A stretch of 64,000 bases of DNA from Citrobacter sp. (lineage in GTDB: Bacteria; Pseudomonadota; Gammaproteobacteria; Enterobacterales; Enterobacteriaceae): the NCBI GenBank assembly GCA_019415335.1, contig DXKH01000084.1:39366-103365 (forward strand). Direction: 5' to 3'. A program made the translations under genes and the position numbers. The notes beneath the pieces are model-generated. The model was not told the DNA's origin. It made no database searches and was given only the letters and a program-made list of their open reading frames with translations. Position 1 is the stretch's first letter. Each line of letters starts with the position of its first letter. Shown piece by piece: positions 8,210-15,942 of this stretch.

Positions 8210-9508
8210 TTACAAAATCATCTGTGCCAGTAAAAAGCCAAACGGTACCGAGAAGATAATCGACAGACATCCCGGCAGGAAGAAGGGATGATTAACAATC
8301 TTTGAGCCATTCCAGCGGGAACTGAGAAATGAACCCGTGTCATCAGTGGCTATCGCAAACGCGGTTGTCGGATAAATATTGGTGATATAGAGTGCGCTGA
8401 CTGCGACAAAACTGGCTAATATTGCCTCCGGGCTAATTCCAATAGAGGCGGCGATAGGCATCAGTAATGCGCTGGTTGCCCCCTGGCTAAACAGCATCGC
8501 GCTGGTACAGAAAAATACCGCCGCCAGTAAGAACGGCCAGGCGCGTAATATATCGCTGGCTTCCATTTTTATCTCATCGATATGAGCACCGATCAGCGTG
8601 CTGCTCAGCCAGACAATCCCTAATACCACCACCAGTGATTCCGCACCGGATTTAAATATCGGTGAGTTCTTCAGCTCTTTCATGTCCAGCTTGCAGGTAA
8701 AAATAATGATGGTGGACACGACAAACATCGTAATAATAATTAAGTCGCGGGAGTTGATGGTATGTCCGATAAGCGATTTAAACAGCAGCATACAGACCAC
8801 GAAGACCACTCCCACCAGAAATATGGCGACCGAGGATTTTGCACCAGCGGGAATAGCACGATGGGTCTGTTTATTCAGTACAATTTTATTCTCCTGCATA
8901 ATTTTTTGACACACAGGATCGTCGGCCAGTTTGGCGCCTTGTCTGCTGGCAATGAATGCCGCGATCAGCATGGCAAATAACGCGGTGGGCAGGATAACCA
9001 GCATTGCATCGCCGAAACTGACGCCCATCACCTCAACGGTACCGTACATAATCGCCGTAGCGGCAGAGATCGGAGAGGCGGTAATCCCGAGTTGCGAAGC
9101 CACAACCGCCGAGCTTAACGGCTGGCTGGGCCGTATACCGTTGTCTTTCGCCACTTCCTGAATCACGTTCATCACTGACATCGCGGTATAACCGGTACCG
9201 GACAGTACCGTCAGAATAAACGTTACGGTGGGGGCAAGAATATTAAGATAGCCTGGATTATGGCGCAGTAACTTTTCGGTCAGGGTGACGAGATAATCCA
9301 TTCCGCCAGCCTGTTGCATGGCCGAGAGCGCCACAATGGTGGACAGAATAATAAGCATCACGTCGACAGGCGGAGAACCTGCCGGAACGCCAAAAATAAA
9401 TACCGAAATCGCTAATCCGATCCCGCCGGCAAACCCGACGCCAATTCCACCCCAGCGGGCGGCAAGCATGATGGTTCCCAGCAATAAAACGACATGTAAT
9501 ATCACCAT
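8210..9508 (-). CDS. Anaerobic C4-dicarboxylate transporter (DcuA/DcuB family)
   Basis: A 432-residue polytopic inner-membrane carrier of the Dcu family, which takes up aspartate, malate or fumarate in exchange for succinate during anaerobic growth. Hydrophobic helices run throughout. Recognisable stretches include MQQAGGMDYLV, LSGTGYTAMSV, ASQLGITASPISAATA near the middle, and TNIYPTTAFAIATDDTGS close to the C-terminus, all typical of DcuA/DcuB. Length equals the family norm (about 433-446). It lies 111 bp downstream of the aspartase-like gene on the same strand, so the two form an aspartate uptake and deamination unit that would yield fumarate for respiration. ATG 9508 has an AGG-rich site nine bases upstream. 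DcuA versus DcuB cannot be settled by eye. Confidence 0.92.
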   Translation of the reverse strand: MVILHVVLLLGTIMLAARWGGIGVGFAGGIGLAISVFIFGVPAGSPPVDVMLIILSTIVALSAMQQAGGMDYLVTLTEKLLRHNPGYLNILAPTVTFILTVLSGTGYTAMSVMNVIQEVAKDNGIRPSQPLSSAVVASQLGITASPISAATAIMYGTVEVMGVSFGDAMLVILPTALFAMLIAAFIASRQGAKLADDPVCQKIMQENKIVLNKQTHRAIPAGAKSSVAIFLVGVVFVVCMLLFKSLIGHTINSRDLIIITMFVVSTIIIFTCKLDMKELKNSPIFKSGAESLVVVLGIVWLSSTLIGAHIDEIKMEASDILRAWPFLLAAVFFCTSAMLFSQGATSALLMPIAASIGISPEAILASFVAVSALYITNIYPTTAFAIATDDTGSFLSSRWNGSKIVNHPFFLPGCLSIIFSVPFGFLLAQMIL

Positions 9509-9559
9509 ATAATTAACCTGCTCTTTGTTATATTTTATTTATCGGCAACGCGGGGGCGA

Positions 9560-9586
9560 GGTAATGAATAGGGAATATTCATTACC
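9560..9586 (-). promoter_or_regulatory. Intercistronic hairpin between aspartase-like and dcu genes
   Basis: GGTAATGAATA and TATTCATTACC form a perfect 11-bp stem with a five-base loop in the 111-bp gap between two codirectional genes. No T tract follows on the minus strand. It may stabilise or partly attenuate the message. Confidence 0.55.
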
Positions 9587-9619
9587 TGCAGTTAACGCTT
9601 ATTTCTTGAGAACAGATGA

Positions 9620-11050
9620 TTACGACATATTCATTTCTGTTTGATAGCGTTTAATCGCTGCCGTGCTCTTTTGCGGATCGGTCATGTTCATCGGATCAAG
9701 CAGATAATCCGCCTGTTCCGCCGTCAGCAGTTTTTCTGCCAGCACGACCTGTCTTACGCTGCACTGCTGTTGGTACGCGGCTTTTGCAATTCGCGATCCC
9801 ACCTGATAACCAAACAGGGTTGCCACGACGGTGGCCAGCGCCGTACTTTCCTCTGCGTAGCGAGCACTCACTTCTTCATTTATCGCAATATCTTTCAGAC
9901 ATTTATCGATGAACAGCGGTATCCCCCGGCTCAGTAATGAACAGGATTCGAAGAGCGCCTTCAGCAGCACCGGTTCCCACACGTTCAGGTCAAGCTCGCC
10001 GCCCTCAACCGCCATGGTCACCGTGACGTCATTACCGATAACCTGATAGGCAATTTGATTCATCAGTTCGGGCATGACCGGGTTAATTTTGCCCGGCATG
10101 ATGGATGAACCCGGTTGCACGGCAGGGACAATAATTTCATTAAAACCGGCGCGCGGACCTGAACCCTGAATACGAAAATCGGTCGCCATTTTGGAGAGAA
10201 ACGCGGCGATTTTTTTGAGCTGTGCGGAGAATTCAATATAAAAATCACCGTGTTGCAGACCATCGAAGAAATCTGCTTCCGGACGGTATTTTTCGCCAGT
10301 GAGGGTTTCCAGCCATTGATACACTGCCGGAAGATATCCCTCGTGGGTGGACAACCCTGTACCGATAGCCGTCGCCCCCAGCGGTAAACACAGCGCCTCC
10401 TCGTTAACCTCGGTCAATTTTTCCCTAAGCCGACAGACCTGTGTGCGATAGGCGCCAAACTGCTGACCAAACGTCATCGGCACCGCATCCTGTAAGCAGG
10501 TGCGGCCTAATTTCACTTTGTCGGCAAACAGACGGCTTTTATCCGCTAATACGGCTTCCAGTTTTTCCAGTTGCAACAGCAAATGCTTGATATTCACGCG
10601 ACTGGTCATTTTCATCGCCGCAGGAATGACGTCGTTAGTCGACTGCCCCATATTGACGTGCGTATTTGGGTGAACCGCGTCATACCCCCGTGTGCCGGTG
10701 AGCAGTTCATTCGCGCGGTTAGCGACCACTTCATTCATGTTCATATTGGTCGAGGTGCCGCCGCCGCCCTGAAAAATATCAATCGGGAAATGGGCGTCAA
10801 AATCACCGTTCATCACCTCCTGCGACGCTGTCACGATAACAGCGGCTTTTTGCTGATCCAACGCACCAATTTGCGCGTTTGCCTGAGCGGCCGCCTGTTT
10901 TATCGCGGCGATCGACCACAGGAAATGCGGAATATCCCCGGCCGTTTGTCCCGATACTGAAAAATTCAATACCGCCCGTTGCGTTTGAATACCGTAGTAG
11001 GCTTCCCCCGGCACCATTAACGTTCCTAATAGATCCTTTTCCTCACGCAT
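9620..11050 (-). CDS. Aspartate ammonia-lyase-like enzyme (fumarase/aspartase superfamily)
   Basis: A 476-residue cytoplasmic lyase predicted to convert aspartate to fumarate and ammonia. The superfamily signature GSSIMPGKINP is at residues 314-324; GGGGTSTNMNMNEV (about 95-108) and VNMGQSTNDVIP (about 132-143) are the other two conserved blocks, and LNVWEP follows later. E. coli AspA has MPAKVNP, whereas this protein has MPGKINPVMPE, nearer to Bacillus-type aspartases and class II fumarases, so it is probably a paralogue and not the housekeeping aspA. The neighbours, a Dcu transporter downstream and a divergent LysR regulator upstream, favour aspartase over fumarase. The ATG is preceded by an AGGAAGAGAG stretch. 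Confidence 0.88.
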   Translation of the reverse strand: MREEKDLLGTLMVPGEAYYGIQTQRAVLNFSVSGQTAGDIPHFLWSIAAIKQAAAQANAQIGALDQQKAAVIVTASQEVMNGDFDAHFPIDIFQGGGGTSTNMNMNEVVANRANELLTGTRGYDAVHPNTHVNMGQSTNDVIPAAMKMTSRVNIKHLLLQLEKLEAVLADKSRLFADKVKLGRTCLQDAVPMTFGQQFGAYRTQVCRLREKLTEVNEEALCLPLGATAIGTGLSTHEGYLPAVYQWLETLTGEKYRPEADFFDGLQHGDFYIEFSAQLKKIAAFLSKMATDFRIQGSGPRAGFNEIIVPAVQPGSSIMPGKINPVMPELMNQIAYQVIGNDVTVTMAVEGGELDLNVWEPVLLKALFESCSLLSRGIPLFIDKCLKDIAINEEVSARYAEESTALATVVATLFGYQVGSRIAKAAYQQQCSVRQVVLAEKLLTAEQADYLLDPMNMTDPQKSTAAIKRYQTEMNMS

Positions 11051-11068
11051 CGTTGTCTCTCTTCCTGT

Positions 11069-11092
11069 ATTAAGGTGTATAGCTACCTTAAT
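11069..11092. promoter_or_regulatory. Candidate LysR-type operator between divergent aspartase and LysR genes
   Basis: ATTAAGGT (11069-11076) and ACCTTAAT (11085-11092) are perfect 8-bp arms around an 8-bp spacer in the divergent promoter region. Position and symmetry fit a binding site of the LysR protein at 11189. This is inference; no -35/-10 pair was assigned. Confidence 0.5.
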
Positions 11093-11188
11093 TTGCTGGC
11101 AGTACAGATAATTTGAAGTGGCTCAAAGAAAAAAAAGCATTGAAAAGATAAATACTCATTATTAAAAAATGTAATAGTAGAGGCGATG

Positions 11189-12130
11189 ATGAAGGATATT
11201 AATTTCGATTTTAAGCAGTTACAGGCGTTTTTAGCGGTGATTGAGACCGGTTCATTTACCGCTGCGGCCAAGAAACTCAACCTGACTCAATCCTCAATTT
11301 CTCAGCAGATCGCGAATCTGGAAAATGGCTTAAAAACCGAAGTGATTAACCGCTCACAGCGGCCCATTCAGATGACGATAGCCGGGCAGGCGCTGTATCC
11401 GCTGGGGAAAAAAATTATCGATAGCGGTGTTTATTTGCAGGAACATATTAACGCGATCAGTCATGGACATATTTCGCATTTGAAAATCGGCTTTGTTGAT
11501 TCGATCGGTAAATCCATTGGCCTGGATATCCTTACGTTCCTGCAACCACAGGTGAAACATATTTTTCAGGTGACCGGCACGGCATCGGGGCTGCTTGCCG
11601 CGCTGAATACTGGCAGCATTAACCTGGCCATCACGATGCTGCATACTGAGATGCCGCCTAATGTCAGAATGTACCCGCTCATTGAGGAGGAGTTTCTGTG
11701 CGTTTGTCCCAAAGCCTGGCCGGAGACGCGGCTGGAAGCGTTGTGTAAAAACAGGGACTACATCGCCTACACCCGCAATACGCCGACCGGCATCCAGACG
11801 CTCAACTGGCTGAAATGGAACAACTTGTCTCCGTCCATCCAGTTTGAAATGGACAATGCGGATGACATTCTGAAATTGATTGCCAGTGGTTATGGATGGA
11901 CGCTGACCACGCCGCTGTTTATTACCACCATTCCCGCATTTACTGACGCGCTGAAAATTATCCGTATCAACAACCGCAAAGAGCGACGCAAAATTGTCCT
12001 GCTGTGTAAAGACGACGAACTGTCTGAGTTCTATAAAAACCTGGCGATTGAAGTCCGCTCGATACTGGAAACAAAGCTGGAGCAGACTTTTTACAGTAAA
12101 CTCGATGCGGATGCTGATGGGGCGTCGTGA
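11189..12130 (+). CDS. LysR-family regulator of the aspartate locus
   Basis: A 313-residue transcription factor with the N-terminal LysR winged helix-turn-helix (about residues 8-66: FKQLQAFLAVIETGSFTAAA, then LNLTQSSISQQIANLE) and a C-terminal periplasmic-binding-like effector domain. Divergent from the aspartase-like and dcu genes, the classical LysR arrangement, so it most likely activates them in response to a substrate such as aspartate. Two adjacent ATGs occur; the second, 11189, has AGAGG at the better spacing of five bases. The effector is not identifiable from sequence. Confidence 0.88.
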   Translation: MKDINFDFKQLQAFLAVIETGSFTAAAKKLNLTQSSISQQIANLENGLKTEVINRSQRPIQMTIAGQALYPLGKKIIDSGVYLQEHINAISHGHISHLKIGFVDSIGKSIGLDILTFLQPQVKHIFQVTGTASGLLAALNTGSINLAITMLHTEMPPNVRMYPLIEEEFLCVCPKAWPETRLEALCKNRDYIAYTRNTPTGIQTLNWLKWNNLSPSIQFEMDNADDILKLIASGYGWTLTTPLFITTIPAFTDALKIIRINNRKERRKIVLLCKDDELSEFYKNLAIEVRSILETKLEQTFYSKLDADADGAS

Positions 12131-12253
12131 TCATGCTCGCTACGCAGGTATCCGTTATTGACATAACCCCAATCACTCATAATTCGCTCTCCAGCGAAGT
12201 ATTACCCGGTATAACCCTCTAAAGTGACGGGAGTGATAACGTCGGAGGTTGCT

Positions 12254-12556
12254 ATGATTGCTGTGATTTTTGAAGCGGATGCGATACCCGCTCAGCAGGA
12301 ACGATATTTACAACTCGCCGCTGAACTCAGGATGGAACTCGTTAATATTGCCGGTTTCATCTCGATTGAGCGTTTCGGGAGTTTGAGTACGGAAGGGAAG
12401 ATTTTATCGCTTTCGTGGTGGGAGAGCGAAGAGGCTGTTGCGGTGTGGAAAAACAACATGAAACATCGGGCAGCGCAAAGGGAAGGACGGGAGTCGATAT
12501 TTTCGTTTTACCGAATCCGCGTTGCGCAAGTTCTGCGTGATTATTCATCCGAATAA
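12254..12556 (+). CDS. Small ABM-superfamily protein
   Basis: A 100-residue cytoplasmic protein with the ferredoxin-like antibiotic-biosynthesis-monooxygenase (ABM) fold pattern: a first strand MIAVIFEAD, a helix with PAQQERYLQLAAELR, the GFISIERFGS strand, LSLSWWESEEAVAVW and a terminal helix-strand ending SFYRIRVAQV. Such proteins act as small oxygenases or of unknown function. ATG 12254 has GGAGG six bases upstream; the frame extends ten codons further up but without a ribosome site. It is 123 bp after the LysR gene and followed by a terminator-like hairpin, so it may be its own unit. The substrate is unknown. Confidence 0.72.
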   Translation: MIAVIFEADAIPAQQERYLQLAAELRMELVNIAGFISIERFGSLSTEGKILSLSWWESEEAVAVWKNNMKHRAAQREGRESIFSFYRIRVAQVLRDYSSE

Positions 12557-12575
12557 GAAGCCAATGGAATAATCT

Positions 12576-12600
12576 CCCGACGATCCTTCGGGACGTCGGG
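12576..12600 (+). terminator. UUCG-loop hairpin after the ABM gene
   Basis: CCCGACG-A-TCC, loop TTCG, GGA-CGTCGGG: a 10-bp stem with one bulged A and a very stable UUCG tetraloop, 20 bp after the stop codon. The following sequence is GAGGGTTTACC, with only three T. Confidence 0.65.
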
Positions 12601-12725
12601 GAGGGTTTACCCCCCTGTTCTCGCCAATAAACTGTCCCGTGCCGCTGTCAGAACCGCAGTGACAGTAAAGCCAAAAGGGGAATGGAAAGTAGGTGGTCTA
12701 TTTCTGGGCCATTGCGAACGACAGG

Positions 12726-12854
12726 TCATTGCCCCGCAACCTGGAAAAAAATAGCATTGGTCCGACAGCCAAATTTATTTTCCAGACGGAGTTTTCTGAC
12801 ATAGACTTCTTTAGGTTTAAGATGATCAAGTTCAACAATTTCTTTAAACCCCAT
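12726..12854 (-). CDS. Possible small protein or gene remnant, 42 residues
   Basis: A minus-strand frame from ATG 12854 to TGA 12726 encodes 42 residues starting MGFKEIVELDHLKPKE and ending AIFFQVAGQ. Its composition is protein-like, with charged and hydrophobic residues alternating, more so than neighbouring random frames. The nearest GGAGGTG lies about 19 bases before the ATG, too far for a standard start, and an in-frame stop lies between. It could be a fragment of a lost gene. No family is recognised. Confidence 0.2.
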   Translation of the reverse strand: MGFKEIVELDHLKPKEVYVRKLRLENKFGCRTNAIFFQVAGQ

Positions 12855-13625
12855 TTCTAAAGTAAATATTCACCTCCGGCCATACTGCAAATTGGGTATG
12901 TTCACAATATAGAGAACACACGCTCTTCTTGGGTGAAATAAGGCATGCCGTCTCACAACTGATACAATGAATTTGTCTTCTCGAATGTGCATTCATACAT
13001 AATGTCTCCCAAATCGTTCACATTCATTCGCTAAGTTTCTGTACATGCCTGATACTCCCCCTAAAAGTCTTGAGGAACCACTCGTGCAAATAGTCCTTTT
13101 TGTGGGAGAGGTGTGTTCAACAGTCACCATTCCGCTCCTTAATGGGAAATAATAAAGAGGAAAGCTAATTAATACGTAACTAACCGTAAATTCATATTCA
13201 TGACTTTTATGAAAAGTAAAGTCAATATTACGTGATGTCAATAGCTTCGAAATTCAATTGTGTTTTCAAATGGCACAATAAAATAACGCAAAGGGTAAAA
13301 TTCTTATATTATCAGTCAATGTGATTTACGATTGTTTCACGGAATATATGCAGGCTGAACTATTTCTTCAGATGAGTAAAATAAGAATTTATTTCATGTA
13401 TCAAGTCATTATTGCAACAATTTTAAAGGGGTCAAAAAGAGAATGTGGCACTTTATGTTAAGGGATTAACAGAATGAAGTTTAGCTTTCCGATAGCGCAC
13501 TGGAGACTCAATCTGTGATAAATCTCATTGTGGGTCTGTTGAAGTTGGAATTCATCGATATATAAATCGGCATGGAAAATTCAGACTTTCGTTGTCGTTG
13601 ATAAGGGATTATCCATGTTAACGAT

Positions 13626-13835
13626 GTGGACTTTTTTAACCTGCTAATGATTTGCGGGAATACTGTTACTGCCGTTATCCAGTGTGTGAATGGTCGTCCA
13701 GTAGGGCACGGGTCACCTCAAATTAGCAGAGAGGCGATATCAGGCAGAGTTATCAACACAACCGGAACGGACTGGCTGACCCGAGAGAGAAGTGACTTGC
13801 GTTTTTTGTGCGTAAGGGGGATGAAAAGGCATTAG
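13626..13835 (+). pseudogene. Possible remnant of a class IV aminotransferase
   Basis: A 69-codon frame contains VNGRPVGHGSP followed by ISREAI and SGRVIN. This resembles the late part of branched-chain/D-amino-acid aminotransferases, where a V-DGRPVG-G-PGP-T/S-R pattern precedes the last helix. No pyridoxal-binding or N-terminal part is present and the start lacks a ribosome site, so at most it is a decayed fragment. The match is by eye and weak. Confidence 0.25.
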
Positions 13836-14279
13836 GAGTCATTGATGTGTTGCTAAGAATTATTGAGAAATTATTTTGTGATCATTGCTGGTTCGCTTTG
13901 CCTGGCAGGATTTTACCAACAGCGAAGATTTGCCTTTCATGGTGACTTGCTGGTAAGTCGTTGTTTTCTGTCTGAAGGTGGTGATGGCTTTTGCGTTGAG
14001 CGGATTCGTCGCCGGAAGGTGGTATAAGAACAGATTGAGCGTTGCCATGAGAAGGGACTGAGACAAGAGCCAGAGAGTATTGAGTTTTTGAATTAATGTA
14101 ACCCTAAATATTACCCCTTGAAAATACAAGGGGCAATATAATAAGGGCGAATATTTGATATTTGTCGTATTTTAATAGTTTTTTACGGATTAAGTGCTTA
14201 TTGCAATCTGTACCCGGGAGCATAAATGTTAGATAATCTCGGGTGGATTTATCCCTGGTGTTACGTTGGTCTTTGACCG

Positions 14280-14323
14280 CCTGACTAGTATGCGCCGCGA
14301 GCGCTATTAGTCAGGTATTTTTT
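14280..14323 (+). terminator. Strong intrinsic terminator with no evident upstream gene
   Basis: CCTGACTA (14280-14287) pairs with TAGTCAGG (14308-14315), extended inside by GCGC pairs, and is followed directly by TATTTTTT. This is a textbook plus-strand intrinsic terminator. No intact plus-strand gene lies within the 1.7 kb upstream, so it may end a small RNA or a lost gene. Confidence 0.75.
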
Positions 14324-14352
14324 AAGTATATGGAAGACCCGGCCTAAAAAAA

Positions 14353-14372
14353 AGCTGTCCTAAAAGACAGGG
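14353..14372. promoter_or_regulatory. Candidate lux box upstream of croI
   Basis: AGCTGTCCTAAAAGACAGGG has the lux-box core CTGT-N8-ACAG with the correct eight-base spacer and lies 38 bp before the croI start codon, next to the -10-like GATAAT (14373-14378) and TATTAT (14392-14397). It is the likely CroR binding site. On the minus strand the same stem is followed by eight T, so a terminator role for antisense transcripts is an alternative. Confidence 0.55.
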
Positions 14373-14410
14373 GATAATAATTTCGCAATGTTATTATCAG
14401 GAATGAAGAA

Positions 14411-15046
14411 ATGAACTCTTTTGTTGAGTTTTTTTTGCTTGATCGTGATGAGTTGCCGTCAGGTTTTGCCACTGAACTCTACCGGTTACGAAACCGAACA
14501 TTTCGTGAGCGACTCAACTGGAAAGTGGATTGTATTGATGGCCTGGAAAAGGATCAATTCGATAATGAGAACACGACTTACCTTCTGGGCATGCATGAGG
14601 GAGAGATCCTGTGCGGGGCCCGATTTATCGACGCCACGCAACCGACGATGATCAGCGAAATATTCCATGAGTACTTTGATAATATCACTCTCCCCACGGA
14701 TATTCCCTGTTGCGAAGTGAGTCGCTTGTTTTTAGATAAAGTCAGACGTGATTCCGGAAATCTTCGCGGGATGCCTGCCAGTAAAGCACTGTTCCTTGCG
14801 ATGATCGTCTATTGCATGAAAAAACAATATCGGGGTATGTTCGCCGTTGCCAGTCGCGGCATGTATGCCATTTTTCGTCATGCCAACTGGAAAATAGACG
14901 TGATTCAGAAAGGTCTTTCTGAGAAAGGTGAAACTATCTACTATATTTTTATGCCGGCAAGTGAAAGCGCAATCGAAAGCATCATCAGCAAAGACAAGGC
15001 CAGCGATTGGCTCCGTGAGATACTTCAACAACTTCGCCGTATGTAA
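14411..15046 (+). CDS. croI: N-acyl-homoserine lactone synthase, CroI-like (LuxI family)
   Basis: A 211-residue cytoplasmic enzyme that makes an acyl-homoserine lactone signal from S-adenosylmethionine and acyl-ACP. All ten near-invariant LuxI residues can be placed: R27, F31, W37, D48, D51, R71 (in GARF), E102 and R105 (CCEVSRLF), plus the E46/F85 region. The ATG follows AGGA. It converges with the receptor gene, 13 bp apart stop to stop, as in the croI/croR locus of Citrobacter rodentium, where the CroI product is known to be mainly C4-homoserine lactone. The gene name rests on this layout and on family resemblance. Chain length of the signal here cannot be read from sequence. Confidence 0.88.
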   Translation: MNSFVEFFLLDRDELPSGFATELYRLRNRTFRERLNWKVDCIDGLEKDQFDNENTTYLLGMHEGEILCGARFIDATQPTMISEIFHEYFDNITLPTDIPCCEVSRLFLDKVRRDSGNLRGMPASKALFLAMIVYCMKKQYRGMFAVASRGMYAIFRHANWKIDVIQKGLSEKGETIYYIFMPASESAIESIISKDKASDWLREILQQLRRM

Positions 15047-15059
15047 TCCCGAACGGAGT

Positions 15060-15752
15060 TCAGTTATCCAGTAATCTGAGCTCCATTCCAAGTTTTACCG
15101 CATGTCTGGCATTGTTCACGCCCAGCTTCTTCATCGCATTGCTCATATGAAATTTCACGGTTCGCTCAGCAATGGACAGAATAACCGAGACTTCCGCATA
15201 CGTTTTACCGGCACTGACCCATTTCAAAATCTGTCGTTCACGCGGCGACAAAAAGACGTTCTTTTTCTGATGGACTTTACTGTAGAGATTGAGTGTTTTC
15301 TGATGTAACTGAATGAGAAAATGCATGAAGTGTGCACGGCAAGATTCCATCTCAATACCCGAATCCTTCTGGCTGATGATGGACAACACCACAAGATTAT
15401 TCAGGTAGTCATGCAGGGGAAACGTCTGACCCTGATAAATATTGTGTTCAGAACTTTCACTGAAAATACGCGTCAGGTTATAGCCACTCGCCAGCAGTAC
15501 CTTATTCTCCCAGAAAAAATCTTCAACGCTGCTTAATGCCCTAATAATAACAGGGTCAATAAACTGGTATTTTCTTTCAAGGTAGATGTTAAACCACTCG
15601 GGGTTATTATTAATAATCTGCATTTGCGAGGGATCTTTCTTGTTCATAATCGCATATGCGTAGATCGTATTCTGGTAGCCCTTAATGAACGCATTCAGTT
15701 CATTCTGGATTAACGTATTGATCCCTTCATCGCTGTAATACATATCCTTCAC
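15060..15752 (-). CDS. croR: AHL-responsive LuxR-type receptor, CroR-like
   Basis: A 230-residue transcription factor. The N-terminal autoinducer-binding domain carries the conserved pocket residues W53, Y57, D66, P67, W81 and G108. The C-terminal LuxR helix-turn-helix is at about residues 165-215 (LSPRERQILKWVSAGKTYAEV, then RTVKFHMSNAMKKLG). It converges with croI. Enterobacterial receptors from convergent pairs (EsaR, SmaR type) often bind DNA without ligand and are released by it; I infer the same may hold here, acting at 14353-14372. The start is uncertain: GTG 15752 gives the listed product, while ATG 15743 lies too near its AAGGA site. Confidence 0.88.
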   Translation of the reverse strand: MKDMYYSDEGINTLIQNELNAFIKGYQNTIYAYAIMNKKDPSQMQIINNNPEWFNIYLERKYQFIDPVIIRALSSVEDFFWENKVLLASGYNLTRIFSESSEHNIYQGQTFPLHDYLNNLVVLSIISQKDSGIEMESCRAHFMHFLIQLHQKTLNLYSKVHQKKNVFLSPRERQILKWVSAGKTYAEVSVILSIAERTVKFHMSNAMKKLGVNNARHAVKLGMELRLLDN

Positions 15753-15942
15753 GCCAGCTGCTGCCTCTGAGATGAGTGTTTGAATAAGTAGTATAGCCTG
15801 CCTCGTTGCCTGACAAAATGGACTTACCCCACAACAGTAGATATTTCTGCCTTTATGGCGAGGTTTGTTTACTGTCGGAAAAGGTCAGGTTCGGCGTCTA
15901 TTCGGTATCAAACCCCCTCGCGCTGGCGAAGAGCATGTTCCG

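Larger units (their letters stand above)
12601..14279. other. Gene-poor, AT-rich accessory stretch
   Basis: About 1.7 kb without a convincing intact gene. Longest frames are an 82-codon minus ORF (12993-13241), a 69-codon plus ORF (13626-13835) and an 89-codon minus ORF (13860-14129); none has a good ribosome site or family match except the weak aminotransferase-like remnant given separately. Base composition is clearly AT-richer than the flanks. It looks like decayed horizontally acquired DNA between the aspartate locus and the quorum-sensing pair. Confidence 0.6.

Noticed and set aside
12993..13241. 82-codon minus ORF in the gene-poor stretch
   Set aside because: No ribosome site, no recognisable motif, and irregular composition. 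It may be chance or decayed DNA, so only the region is described.
13860..14129. 89-codon minus ORF near the quorum-sensing pair
   Set aside because: No good start signal or family resemblance; its rich Thr/Gln/Leu content looks like frame noise in AT-rich DNA.
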